NCBI RefSeq assembly: GCF_003597395.2
Contig: NC_133770.1
Location: forward strand, 31,207,756 to 31,271,755
Reading direction: 5' to 3'
DNA from: Chelonoidis abingdonii
Lineage: Eukaryota > Chordata > Testudines > Testudinidae
Length of the DNA stretch: 64,000 nucleotides
Shown here: one piece after another, positions 13,193 through 25,400 of the stretch
How positions within the stretch are numbered: the first letter of the stretch is position 1
Layout: each line of letters begins with the position of its first letter
The notes under the pieces: generated by a model
What the model was told of the DNA's origin: nothing
What the model saw: the letters and a program-made list of their open reading frames with translations, nothing else
Databases searched by the model: none
Program-made: the position numbers and the translations under genes

Positions 13193-15714
13193 CAAAATAA
13201 CACCATATAAATATGTCTACAGTCATGATTAATCACTTGCCAAACTTCATTTTTATTACATTTATTTCTGAGTTATACAACTGCATAAAAGGAGTAAACT
13301 TCAAAGTTGTTCTGTACTGCTGTTGTTCAAATGGCAAAACCATATTTTCATTTGGACATTTATATTACATGATTTAGCCCAGGACAAATATTTTTATAGC
13401 TGAATTATAAAGTTCCTAAGAAGTGGGTTTATAATGGAAATGCTGGCAATCTTCAACAAAGTATTATTAGACACTAAATCAAATTTCAAATTTCAAAGCA
13501 GTGATGGCCTGAACCCAGATCTAGACACCTCATGAATGTTGACATGGACTAGATTCAGATCCATACTTTCTTGCTCTAGTCCATTCCTACTATAAAATCA
13601 CATTATTGATGTGAAGATGTAAAGTGAAGCACATATGTAAGCATTTGCAGGAGCAGGAACTATTCTAACTAAAATGTGAAAAGTGAATTGCGGATTATAG
13701 GCTTCTGAATGTTTCATTTGATGCCAGTACATTTAGATGATTAAAGATTAAACATTTTCAGATAAATATACATGAGCCATGGATAGAATGGTTTCACCTA
13801 TCAGTCATTTGAACGCAGCTCTCACCTGGGTGGAAGTGTATAGGTGGATGTCTGCAAGAGAGAAGCAGAAAGACAGTTAGAAAAAAGGCTATTGATGCAC
13901 CACTCTGTAACACTGTATTATATGCACTCAGAATACTAGAGCAGAACTCTCATGCCCATTATCTAACTCAAGAGTCTTGGTTCAGTTCTGAAGATAGAAA
14001 GGAATCCTGCTTTAGAGGCCCCATAGCAACAGCAGAGGTCACTTCTGCCATGTAGCTAAATTGTTTCTACAGTCCTAGTGCACACATCTCTCCATGTGGG
14101 AGAATGGTGGAATAAATCCTGGGATAGGGATTAGTGGGTACAGGGCAGGTAAGGTGGTGAAAGCAACCTTAATGACTGAGATTTGCAATTTATCACATAC
14201 CTATGGGGCGTATCTATTTTGCTCTGTACTTATACATTTTATTTTTCATTCAAAGACTTACATTTATTTAGAATACACAAGTTAATACATAATAGTATAA
14301 GAAGTCTGGAATAACACAAAATAAAGAAAGAGAACTTGTGAAACTGATAGGAAAACAAACACAAAAAACAGATGAGTTTTTGTTTGGAGCATCCTTGAAT
14401 AGCGCAGTTGAGAATGGATTTATTCTCTCTTCAGCTTCATAAAGACTACATGATAGAACAGCACAAATCCTAAAGGAAGAGAGCCAAGATTTTCAGATAA
14501 GTATAACTTTTAAATATATTTAGTCTCTGGGTATCTGCTCAATAAGTGAAAATAAAATCAGCTTCCGAGGCTGTTTTAAATATAAATATATAAAAAATGC
14601 AAACAATCTACCTTAAATATGTAATTTACTAACAAAAATAGATACGCTTCTAAAAAAGTTACAGTCTCTCTCACAGCGCCAACCCAGCAGTTGTTTTAAG
14701 GACACCAACTCATTGGCTGTAATATCAGCATCTGAGTTTTAATATTCAGAGCGATGTTGTTAACCTACCTCCCATGCTACGGGAATGTCACTAAGAGAAA
14801 AAAATGTAGTAAACTTAATGTGCTATCCACTAAATATACATCACACTCTATCAAGTAAATGCATAAGTACCATATATGATGGGTCCAGAGAGTAATTGAA
14901 GAAGGGGAAGTGAGGCAAGGCTAAAACTAAACCCAGATCCCAATCTGAAGTGCCTGCAGGCCTAATCTTGAGCCAGGAACTGTAGTCTGTCTGCAGACAT
15001 TGGCATGGGTAAGAACTGAGGAGATTGGAGCATACAGACAAGATCCTGAGTTCAGAACATGACAGAACTGGAATCAGGGAACAGAATGAGGATGTGTGAT
15101 CCTACTGGTACTACAGTGGAGTGCACACTCTGAGACAGGTAGAATCTGATCTAAATCTGCAAACTGGGGATAAATTGACCTGAAATCAAGGCTTAAATAG
15201 GGCTGGAAAATCTGCTCAGAAAGGCAAAAGAGGGATCTCAACTGAGAGTGAGTCCAGGGCTTAGGCCCAAGTATGGAGACAAAGTAACAGAGAAGGCTGA
15301 GCCTGCATGTGGTTTCTGAACACAGATCTAACACTGTATCTTTAGAGTGAGTAGGGATTTATTCTCCAGTTACCCTAGGACTATGACCCTAGCTCTCAAC
15401 AGGGCCAAACTTGCAATCAGAACATCCTTTAAAGAAACACCTTGTGGAATGAGATCCCTGACAAGCTTTTTGAAAACAGAGTCTGGCCCTACACTACACC
15501 AGTAACAAACAGTTTTCAAATTCTATTGGTGGAAGAACGTGCTTGACATACATCCTCAGCCACAGGTCATTTCCCCAGTGCAGACCGCTTGGCAGAGCTT
15601 TTAAAGCATTTCCACCGACTAAAGAGGGACCTGAATTTGTTCTGCAGGAACACAGAGAAGCAAGTTTCAGACAGGTGATTACTCAATGGGAAGTGGGGCA
15701 CTGTGCAAGGCGGA

Positions 15715-16390
15715 GCAATTGGGTGGGGTGGAGGAGGAGGAGAGAGAAGGGAAGGAGAGCAGGAGCTGGGGGAGAGGGGAAGGGAGCAGGAACTGGGGGG
15801 AGGGGAGGGGAAAGGGAGTGGGAGCTGGGGTGGGGCAGGAGAAGGAAAGGAAAAGAGAGAGGGAGCTGGAGGGAGAGGAGATGGGAAGAGGAAGGGGAGT
15901 GGAAGCTGGAGTGGAGAGGGAGGAGGAAGGAGAGCAGGAGCTGGGGGGAGAGGGGAAGGGAAGGGGAAAGGGAGCAGGAGCTGGGGTGGGGGAGGAGAGG
16001 GAAGGGAAGCAGAGCAGGTGCTGGGGGGAGAGGGGAGGGGAGAGGGAGCTGGGGTGGGGGAGGAGAGGGAGGGGAAGGAAGGAGGCAGAGCTGGGGGAGA
16101 GAGGAGGAGCGGCAGGATGCTGGGAGGGTGAAGCGGGTGAGGAGAGGGAGGAGGAAGAGTAGGAGGAGAGAAGGAGCAGATCGGGGCGGGGAAGTGGGGA
16201 GAGAGGACTGTAGAGGAAGGAAGCAAGCAGCAACTGGGGGGAGAGGAAGGGAAAGGAGAGGGACTGGGGTGGGGGAGGAGAGGGAGAAGAGAGCAGGCGG
16301 AAGAGAGAGGAGGCAAGGGAGCGGGAGCTGGGTGCGGAGTAGAGGAGGAAGCAAGAGCAGGAGCTGGGGGAGGGGGTAGTGAAGGGCGAC
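15715..16390. repeat. Purine-rich minisatellite tract
   Basis: About 675 bases almost free of pyrimidines on the + strand, built of variable units such as 'agcaggagctggggg' followed by 'gagaggggaaggga'. The unit recurs roughly every 30-70 bases. It lies immediately 5' of the NRP1 CpG island. Long purine strands of this kind can adopt triplex or G-quadruplex structures (known for such sequences, not shown here). Long open frames on both strands come from the lack of stop codons in the repeat and are not genes. Confidence 0.88.
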
Positions 16391-16399
16391 AGGACGGAA

Positions 16400-18784
16400 G
16401 CAGTGAGCGAAGCGCAGTGAGTAGCAGGGGTGGAAGAAACGCCGGAGGAACGAGCAGAGGAAGCGAGAGTTTTTGCGCCAGGGCGGGACTCCATAAGCTG
16501 CGGCTGGACTCGGGGAAAAGGACCGCCTGGCCGCGCTGCGCCCAGCCCGCAGGCGGGGCCTCTCCCAGACCCGCTGCGCGCCTCGGGGCACCTGGGCTGT
16601 GTCCTGCCTCCTCAAGGTCTTTTCTTGCCCCCCGCGCGAGACGCCGCCCGGCGGCTCCTCCCTCCATCGCCCTGCCTGAGGCGCGGGTTAACGAGGGGCG
16701 GGCGAGCTCGCGGAAGGCGCCGGGCGCCTGCGTCCCACTGCCCCAAGGCAGCTCCCCCAGCGCGGGCAGGTCTCGCCTGCACCGGAGCGTCTCCGGGCAC
16801 AGGCCCCGGGTGACCTCCCCCGCCCCGGGGAGCCTGATGTCCCGCGCGTACTTGCCCCTGTGGGACTGGCAGGCTTGCCCGGGAGGAGAGGAGCGTGGGT
16901 GAAAAGCGGAGCCTGTGGGACATGGGGTGGATGGACGGATCATAGCAGACACCGGCGATGTTGGGCTGTGGATACTGGACAGTGAGGGTGCGGGAGGGGA
17001 CACACTGCGCTGGGCTTGGCCAATGGTGGGCAGTGAGTAATGGACAATGGTGAGCAGCCCATTACACAGTGAAAGATGGGAGCAGTGATGGTGAATGCAC
17101 TGGAGGGTGCATGGTGGATGATGGGCAGTGAATAGTGGGGATTATGGGCACATTGCACAGTGAAGGTTGGGGGCAGTGATAGTGGAAGCACTGGACGGTG
17201 CATGGTAGATCGTAGGCACATTGCACAGTGAAGGTTGGGGGCAGTGATGGTGGAAACACTGGACGGTGCATCATGGATGGTGGGCACATTGCACAGTGAA
17301 GGTTGGGGGCAGTGATGGTGGAAGCATTGGATGCGTGGGCACATTGCACAGTGAAGGTTGGGGGCAGTCATGGTGGAAGCACTGGACGGTGGATGGTGGG
17401 CACATTGCACAGTGAAGGATGGAGGCAGTAATGGTGGAAGCACTGGACAGTGGATGGTGGGCAGCGAGCACTGGAGGCTGGAGAGTGGCCATGGTGGACA
17501 ATAAGCCCGGTTGGGAGAGGAACGTGGTTGTGGAGAGGCTGGAGCCGGGGGCGCGGAGAAGGGAAGGGGAGGGAGACCCGGCGTCGGATGGCAGCTCACG
17601 GACACGCTGGGCACTGAGCCATGCTGGGTGTGAGCACCGGACACGCCATGCGGTGAATGGGAGGTGAAGGGATGAGGTGATGGGTAGTGCCCGGTGGGCA
17701 GGCGGCAGCGGCTGCTGGCCGGGGGGTCTGCGCTGGAGCCTGCTGCTTAATGACCGCGCCGTTGCTGCCGGCTCTGTCCCTCTGCACTTGGGCACCGCAC
17801 GCCTTGTCAGTTTCACTTGGCTTTACCTGGCCCCCGGACTTGCCGTCCCCATTGGGAAAGGGGCGGCCCCTCTCCTCCCAGCCGCCTCTGGCGGTGGCTC
17901 CCAGCCCCCCGCTGAAGTTCAGGGCCCCGCCTGTTTTGTTTGTGTGTTGTTCCTTCCTTTCTGCCGGTGTCTTGGGGGGCTGAGGAGGAGGGCGGGGAGG
18001 GGGAGGGGACTGGGGCTGTGTTGACGGCGGCTCTTCTGCCTCTCTTATTGCCACTGAGTTGCGCTTCTCCTCCTCAGGCTGCAGCAAGGAGCCGCCCGGC
18101 GCTTCACACTCCCCCACGATCCCCATCCTCCGCCTGGTGCCCGTCAGAGCCGCTCGCCCGCCCGGCCGCAGCAGTGTCCCGTTTGCAGGTGCCCGGCGGT
18201 CGCCAGCCCTGGTGCCCCGCGCTCTCCCCCTACAGAGCAGGTTAGTCTCAGGCACTGGCACATCGGGGCTGCTGGAGCGCGCATACAAAGGGGACCGCGC
18301 GGGGGAAACTTCTGTGTGTGGCTGAGTTCCAGGCGAGCTGGTCTGGCTGGCGAAGGGAGGGACGCAGTTTGCACAACTCCTGTCTCTCTCTGCTCATCAT
18401 TTCTCTCTCCTCTCCGCAGACCACTCCCGCCCCCGGCCGGACCCCTCCCTTGGAGAAATCTTGCGGGGGGGTTCCAGAAGCCGCCAGGATTTTTGTTTTC
18501 GTTGCCAGTTGGCTTTCTAGCCTTTTTGGAAATAGCAGGGGCAGCGACGCCTGGAAAAGGAGCAAGGGTGGGAAAAGAGAGAGGAAACCGGAGCTAACTG
18601 ATGGGATACAGGCGACTTGAGGCACACGCAAAAAAGAAGCGTCTCTGCCACCGGGACTCAGCTGCTGCTGCGGAGCTAGCGTTCTGCCCCTAACTCCAGC
18701 CGCAGGGTTTAAGAGCTAAGAGGAGTTGTCTGCTGGGAAGGGTGGGTTTTTTTCTCTCTCCTTCTTCTACAATCAGAAAGGAAG
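16400..18784 (+). promoter_or_regulatory. NRP1: NRP1 CpG-island promoter and 5'UTR region
   Basis: Strongly GC- and CpG-rich sequence in two blocks (about 16430-16920 and 17500-18700), ending at the NRP1 start codon. GC-box-like strings occur (for example gggcggg near 16483 and 16692, and ggggcgg near 17860). I see no convincing TATA box, as is usual for CpG-island promoters. The transcription start cannot be placed from sequence alone. The last few hundred bases before 18785 are presumably 5'UTR, because exon 1 has no upstream coding sequence. Open frames here are GC-driven and not conserved proteins I recognise. An antisense or divergent transcript is possible but unsupported. Confidence 0.78.
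17060..17480. repeat. Minisatellite (about 55-89 bp unit) inside the NRP1 promoter region
   Basis: Six tandem units begin at about 17060, 17149, 17217, 17285, 17340 and 17401, each starting with 'cattgcacagtgaagg' or a variant. Each unit continues 'gcagtgatggtggaagcac' and 'tggacggtgcatggtgg'. The spacings are 89, 68, 68, 55 and 61 bases. It splits the CpG island in two. Unit length varies by internal loss, suggesting slippage or unequal exchange. Confidence 0.92.
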
Positions 18785-18851
18785 ATGGATTGGGGACTTC
18801 TCCTGCACTGTGCAGCCCTCACCTTCACCCTGGCCAGGGCTTTAAGGAGCG
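18785..18851 (+). CDS. NRP1: NRP1 (neuropilin-1) exon 1, coding part: signal peptide
   Basis: Neuropilin-1 is a type I membrane co-receptor for class 3 semaphorins and VEGF, acting at the surface of neurons and endothelium. Exon 1 encodes 22 residues plus one base (phase 1): MDWGLLLHCAALTFTLARAL RS. The hydrophobic core LLLHCAALTFTLA is a typical signal peptide; cleavage is likely near ARA/LRS, just before the mature DKCG start. The ATG has a good context (A at -3, G at +4). The donor is exactly 'g|gtaagt' at 18852. The split Asp codon (G + AT) joins exon 2 in frame, the junction position used in known NRP1 genes. The next exon matches closely, so the assignment is firm although this exon alone is weakly conserved. 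Confidence 0.93.
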
Positions 18852-21800
18852 GTAAGTGACAGAGAAGACAACTGATTTCAAGTTATTCAGATAATATTTT
18901 CAGATGTAGGGCCCATTCGTGAGTTCTAATAATCAAACAATGAGAAATGTTTTGCAGTGGCAAGAAGACCAACCTGATTATTAGTATGAGGGGAACTTTT
19001 CAGTAAAAATCCCCGATTTGCATTACAGTGTCACATAATCATCACACTGCCTCTCAACTTTATTTTCAGCCCCTTTCGGCTGTTATATAAACGAGAGTAG
19101 CCGGCATTCACAAGATTAGGGAAGCCAATTATCGTAATAATGTTTCCTCTCATTGGCAATTAAATAAGACTCTTAAAAGCTGCAAGATGAGAGCACCTTA
19201 AAGGGAAGGCTTTTGTTGGGGTAGATATTGAAAATATCTTGTGTAGCTGTAGCTACCTGACAGGTAGCCTGGTCAAGTAAGACATAACCTATTTGTTGCA
19301 AAAGTCTGGAGTTCTTGAATAGTGTCTACAGAGGAATCTGTAGGCTTGCAAGGGCTTGGGACTCAGTTGTAATAGAGAAATCCCATAACAATGACTTTTA
19401 TATCTAATTTACTTTCAGGCAACACTTGAAAACACAGCTAATTAAAAACAACTAGCTTTTCGTTCTTTGAACAATGCCTCGGCACACTGAATATTCCCCT
19501 GAATTATGCACTTTTAAAGATGGTCTAATTGTAGGATTGTTTGACATTTAACTAGCAGACATGAAAGAACTCCCGTGAATTTTCCTTTCCCAGCAAATCC
19601 TGAGCAATTATTATTAACTAATTATCAAATATTTACTTTTGCCTGACTAGGCTTTCAATCAAAGTAATTAAAAGAAGAGAGCATCCTCCACTTGCAGTGG
19701 TATATTGTTTTAATAAGAGATCACAAGTGGAGTGTCCTGCACGGAGAGCAATGTAAATCACATTTTTATGATGCAAGTTAATCTCTTTGCAATAAATTTT
19801 GAGCAGGCTGCCTAATTTAATAAGCAAGAGATTCCTCCTCCAGTGATCTGACACAGAAGCAAACAGATTAAGAAAGACAGCGTGTGCCAGTCTTAGGTTG
19901 TGAATCTGTAGTGAGATCCAGCCTGGTCTAACCCTTGTGAGCTGTAGGTAAGGAGGTGGGGAGTGACAATAACCTCCTCCTTCTGTCTGAAGCCATTATT
20001 TGTAAATGTAAAATGACTGCTCCATATTTCTGCATCACTTTGGAGCAGCAGCAGAAGTGATAAAATAATGAGGGTTGAACCAAAGCGTATAGGACTAAAT
20101 GAAATGAGGTGTAGGGGTGACATTGCAATATTACTGGTAATAGTCTTTCTTTAAATACAGAGCAGAAATAGGGAGGGCTGTTGATGAAGAAACTGTCTGA
20201 GAAGCAGGCTGTCTGTGTAGGTAGAGACTGGAGTCACCAAGGCCATTAACCTCTTCTGTAACTTGCCAGACCTGCTAATGCCAATGTCCACCTCCATCCA
20301 ATACTAGTGTCTACTAAATTAATTCATTAACCTTATTTAGAACTAATGGTCCAAAGTCATCAGAAAACTGCCCTTCTTAATTAAGTGTTGGAGAGATTTC
20401 ACAGACCCAGGGAGTCTAGCAGTCCGCATTATCTTATTATACTGTCACTTTCCCAGAAGTCACAGATTAACCAGCACTGGTGGTAGTGAGTCCACTTCAA
20501 CGTCTTCTGAAGTGACTCTGTCAAGTGACTAGAAACAGCACTGTTTTATTTCACCCACTGAACGGATGCCAGATTCTGCCATGTTGTTTGCACAGAGCCG
20601 TAGTGGACTTAATAAGACAGGATCACTTCCCAAGTCTGCTACACATTGGAAATAATGCTAGGTTCCTTTGGAACCACAGACAGGCGAATCACAGAGATCA
20701 CTAGCTGCAGATTTTGAGCTCTTGATTGCAACACCTTTTTGTTCCTGGCAAAGATAAACAATTTGTTTTAGAAAGCAAAAACAGAAACAAAGAACAGGCT
20801 AAGGCCAACCCAAGCAATATGGTTAGAAATATCTTGCCTTTGAACAAACAATATCATATATGTTGTCTCCTTCCTTTCTAATTTATGGCAAATTATTTCT
20901 ATAATGTTTGTAGTATTCTTTATATGCGCTTCATCTTTCATTTCCATTTGACCTGATTTTCCTGTAATAAAATTCTGTACATTTATAAATTCATGCTGAG
21001 AGCAAAGAATGACATTTTCCTTCCACAGGGAATCTATGAGATACAGTATTACAAGCTGTATATACCATTGTTGAGAAATAGTGATATATAGATCTATATT
21101 TATTAGTGCATGTATGCTTTCCTTCTGTAGTTTATTCTCATATTTTATTGCTGAAAATTGCATATCAGTATGTGAGGGAAAGTTTCTTTAGCTGAAGATC
21201 TGTGGCAAAAAATCCATAATAATAAAAAGCCACAATGCAAACCTACACTGAGTAATGAATCAAATGACCTTACAGGTTGGATTACTTACTTCTCTGTTCT
21301 TCCAGTACACCTTAAAATGCATAATCCTAGCATTGTTTGCCAAAAGAGCAAGATGCAGCCACTATATTTCATACTTGCACTTGGTGACTGTGATAACTTT
21401 TCCAACTATTTTGCAATTAGAAATAAACTTGGGTGTTGTTTTTTTTGTGGGGGGAGAGAGGAAGGGAGGGTTGTTTCTGCTCCATTTCTTTGATCTGGTC
21501 TCCAAGCATGAACAAACTTCCTTAAAGGAGTAATACTGAATCATTTCTGCTTCACTAAATGCACTTTGTTCTCTGTTAGTCTGCATCTAAGGAGCACAGA
21601 TAACTTCAAATTGTTTAGATTTATGAACTGATAAAACAAAAGAAGGCTTTGCTGTAGGCGAGTAGGGGTCTATGAAGACAACTCCCTGATGGCCAATGAC
21701 ACAGACCAGGCTTATCATCAGAATAGCTGGGGGTCAGACAGCATCTTTTTAGTCACTCTCCACTTAAAACTTGTTCCTTAATAAGATTACACGTCTCTGA

Positions 21801-22183
21801 GATAAATCTAAATGAAACCCCTCGGAGCCAGTGTTTAACATCAATTGTGGGGATGCAGTGTTTTAATGCTGTGAGGGTTTTATCTGTGAAGGGAACATTT
21901 GTAGAGAAACCATTTTGAAACTTGGCCTCTCAAAATTAGAGCCACTATTTGCACAGATTAGCCCTGAAAGCAACAACTGTACATCCAAATTTTGCATTAT
22001 ATTCTTTCCTACAGAAAATGTGATCTGTAAGAGATTACTTTAAACACGTAGAAGGCAATAAAAGTTTGCTAAAGGAAAATGTAGAAAACACGTTTTAACC
22101 ACCCCACTCATTCAGCTGTACTGGAAGATTTGTGATTGATTGGAGATGATAAACTAAACAGGAAATTTTTGTTTTCATTGCAG
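18852..22183 (+). other. NRP1: NRP1 intron 1
   Basis: Phase-1 intron of 3332 bases with canonical ends (gtaagt at 18852; a T-rich tract and 'cag' at 22181-22183). I see no clear interspersed repeat or microsatellite, unusual compared with intron 2. Stretches at about 19080-19200 and 19490-19880 are AT-rich with many TAAT/ATTA and CAAT strings, which could mark homeodomain-type regulatory sequence. That is inference from base content only. Confidence 0.9.
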
Positions 22184-22358
22184 ATAAATGCGGTGATAAT
22201 ATAAAAATTGTAAACCCTGGGTACCTTACTTCTCCTGGCTATCCTAATTCCTATAATCCAAGCCAAAAATGTGAATGGCTGATTCAGGCTCCTGAACCAT
22301 ACCAGAGAATTATGATCAACTTCAACCCTCACTTTGATTTGGAGGACAGAGAGTGCAA
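22184..22358 (+). CDS. NRP1: NRP1 (neuropilin-1) exon 2: start of CUB domain a1
   Basis: 175-base exon with acceptor 'ttcattgcag|at' and donor 'aa|gtaagtgag' at 22359. It completes codon 23 (Asp) and encodes residues to Cys80, ending two bases into the next codon (Lys81 expected). The peptide carries the N-terminal half of the first CUB domain: KCGDNIKI, NPGYLTSPGYP, CEWLIQAPEPYQRIMINF and HFDLEDREC, which I recognise as neuropilin-1. Cys25 and Cys52 fit the first CUB disulfide; Cys80 would pair with a Cys in exon 3, not in this window. The a1 CUB domain contributes to semaphorin binding (established knowledge). No stop or frameshift, so the gene looks intact here. Confidence 0.97.
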
Positions 22359-22389
22359 GTAAGTGAGACCTTCGGTAAAGGGCGCCAGA

Positions 22390-22403
22390 GCACCATCTAG
22401 TGG
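22390..22403 (-). promoter_or_regulatory. Candidate CTCF-type binding motif
   Basis: 'gcaccatctagtgg' agrees at 12 of 14 positions with the reverse CTCF core 'gcgccacctagtgg'. It lies 31 bases after the exon 2 donor. This is motif similarity only; occupancy is unknown. Confidence 0.42.
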
Positions 22404-25400
22404 ATAAAAATGTTCATATTGTCCGATGTCTACATGGGAAATAACAGCTGTGTCCAAGATAGTGTGTAAAATGAATCCACCAGGGATTTGAATCCGGACC
22501 AGATAATATGTTAGTGCCAAGATGCTAAAGTTAGGTTTTGTGCTTCCTAAACCTCAGAAACCAGCAAGATTATCTTTGATTTAACCTTGTAATCCTTCTA
22601 TCTGCTTTTCCTGGATTCAGAGGCCCAATAATTGTTTTTCCTGCTGAAACTCTTTCCTTAGTATTTGCAGTCATTTAGTGGTGGTAGTGTGGATGTGAGC
22701 CAGTGGATGGAGCTTTGGTTTGTACTTTTCCGAAACAGTCAACTACTAAAGTTGTTTGAGAACCATGCACAGTAAAAGTGGATTAGTAGGAGTATTATTA
22801 GAGGAAAAGGTTATAATTTTCTACTATTTAAAAATTACATTTGAATTACTTATATGTGATGAGAGAAGCCATACCTTAGTGTGGCTTTATAATACATTTT
22901 ATGGGAATGTGACCAGGATGGGGGATTTTTGCCACAATATGAAACACATTAGTTCCATGTTTTTAATTAAAAAAATAAGTACCATAAAATAATTCTCTCT
23001 TTCATGTTAGTTAACTGCTCCAAACAATCTGGTGAGAGGTCTATATTTTCTCAGAGCACTGACTTCTCTTAACAATCTAGTCTAGACTGAGAGATTACTC
23101 TGACCCATTGGAAAGGGGCAGTGTATAGCAGTCTGATAGTCACAATTCCCCTCTCTGGTTTTCTTCTAGGGGTCTCTCTCAGATTGCTTCCCCTACTTGA
23201 TCAGTTCAGTAGGCTGAGAGGAGGTCCTCCCCCTTGCTTACTCACTCCCCCCCTCTGCAGTCATGAGCACAGCCCAGCAGAAGGTACTTTCCACCCCCAT
23301 CTCCGTGACGGAAAAGCAGGTAGTTTGCACATGATGACCCATGGTCTGATTGTGCCCCATTTCATTACAGTCAGTCCACAAACTTGGACCACTTCTTTCA
23401 TCAAGAACACATTTTAATTATTCATTATTTATACAGCTCCAGAAATGTGCATGGCCTTTTACAGATAAAAAAAGACACAGTTCTTGCTCATAGATGCTGA
23501 TCCTGCAAGTTATTGAGTGTCCTCAGCTAAGAAACTAACTTTGAAAACAATGAGAGTTGAAGGTGCTCGGCAGCTCACAGGACTTTTCAGCATCTCTCAG
23601 AATCAGATCCTAAATGTAGCATTATCTGAGGAGAGGTGGTGACATGCAGTGGGGAGGAGGTTACTCAAAGACAGTGCTTTCGCTGAAGTGCTTAACTTTT
23701 ATCATACACATCTTCTTGGTTCCAATTTTTGTAATAACAAATTGAGTTAGTTACTTAATGAATGTTAATTTCAGTTAGAATTAACTTGTTTAGTGACCAA
23801 ATGTAGTAGTTTGGTTTACATTTCATAAATTTTCAGTGTTTTGCATAATCCAGCATAGGCCAGTGTTTCACATACCATGTGTGGGTAATAACAGAAGAAG
23901 GCTCCATGTTTGTAAAACTAAACTGGCTGTTTATTAAGGTACCTATTTACAAAGGTGTCGCAACTGCAGCTAGCATTCAAGCCATGTGTACATGGACTTG
24001 ACTGCCTTAGTGCCTTCTCCAAACTCTTCCCTCCAACAACCTGTGCGCCTCCCTCCAAGTTCCATGAAGGTTGATAGAGCCAATTCTAGTTTCCGGTTAA
24101 GATTATGCTTCTGAATATGGTTATTACTGCAGGCAACACAGTTCAGAACTCTTTAATCAGTTATATATGTGCAGTGGTCCACTTGCCTATATTTTATAAA
24201 TGTCATTATGTTCCATTTCCCTTCTGTGTACAGGCTTGTTGCTAATTTTTAGAGGTGTTTGTATCTGGATATCAATTTTTCCTGCAGTTTAGGTAGATAT
24301 CAGAGAAGGAAATATAACATATTGTAGGGTAAAACCTTTTGTGTTCCTTGGCAGATTACACGTATCCCAAGGTTCTAAAACTGTCTCAGTCCAATATAAC
24401 AGTAAATGATGTACAGTATGTAACTATTTAGGTAAGAAATAGCCATTGTTATGTAGAGATGCACTAAATATGCAAGCTGGTTTTTGGTGCACTGGGGCCT
24501 TAGACAATGAAGGAGCTGAACTCCCCAATTCCATCACTTCCTGTTCCCTTCTTCTCCCCTCTTAGTAACTCACCTTGAATCGTTTCTTCCTCCCAAAGGA
24601 CCTCCCTATTTATTGACAGTTGTCTACAGCAAGGTCTGTTCCCAGATGGTCAGAAACTTTGCAGACAGAGTGGTTTGAATTGGACTCTTGGGGAGTGACC
24701 ATGATGGTTCAAGTGTTATTTGGTAAACTCTTAAATACAGAACTTTAGGATACCTACTATTTACTATCTAGCTACAATTTTGCTTATACTTAAGGCTGCC
24801 CATTTAACTTGAGAGTGAGTAGGTTTGTATGTTAGCTGACTAGTGTAAAAATGATTTCAGCAACAGACAGCTATCAAGAAACAGTCTGGTTTGAAATTTC
24901 ACTGTCTGCTGATGAAATTCATATTCCTCTTACTGGATCTTTGTTAAAGCAATAAACAAACATAATAAAACATATGACACGGTTATTTGCAATTAAGCAA
25001 ATTTTGATTTCCTAATATAATCTTCAATTTATTTGCCAGCTGTGTGTGTAATATAGAATTTGGCATTTCAAACTAGTCTCTAGTTTACTTAATGTTGCAA
25101 CCATAGAAATTAATAAACAGCTAATATGACGTGCAGACAGAAATTCAGAGATTGGGAAATAAAATGTCTGGGAAGGAAAAAAGGGGCACTGTTGAAAAAC
25201 TCTGTGCCCTAGATACAATTATACTGGACTAGTAGAGCATATGTTGTCTTGGACTAAATCCTGAACTCCTTATGTCAATAGAGGTTTAGTTTGTTTGTTT
25301 CTTCCTGAGTGAGGACTAAGTAAGAACTTCTAGAGTTTGGTCCCTAAAGAATAGTGATGAGGACCTGGAAATCTCACTGAGCCCATGAAGAAAAGCAATA

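Larger units (their letters stand above)
9786..15714. other. Intergenic DNA upstream of NRP1, no gene seen
   Basis: About 6 kb without a supportable gene. It holds two palindromic-family copies (10743-10811 and 12240-12312), a poly-T run near 10691 and a (GTT)n tract at 13171-13192. The stretch 12480-13040 is purine-rich on the + strand, but I cannot assign it to a family. Confidence 0.55.

Noticed and set aside
15543..17003. Very long open frames on both strands (up to 478 codons) rich in Pro/Ser/Leu or Gly/Glu/Arg
   Set aside because: They lie in purine-rich tandem repeat and CpG-rich DNA, where stop codons are rare. Low-complexity composition and overlap on both strands argue against coding.
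16940..17816. Open frames of 181 and 234 codons on the minus strand upstream of NRP1
   Set aside because: They consist of translated minisatellite units (repeating peptide blocks) and have no recognisable domain.
17596..18631. Open frames on both strands just before the NRP1 start codon
   Set aside because: GC-rich promoter/5'UTR sequence. No homology or splice context recognised; an upstream open frame in the 5'UTR is possible but not demonstrable.
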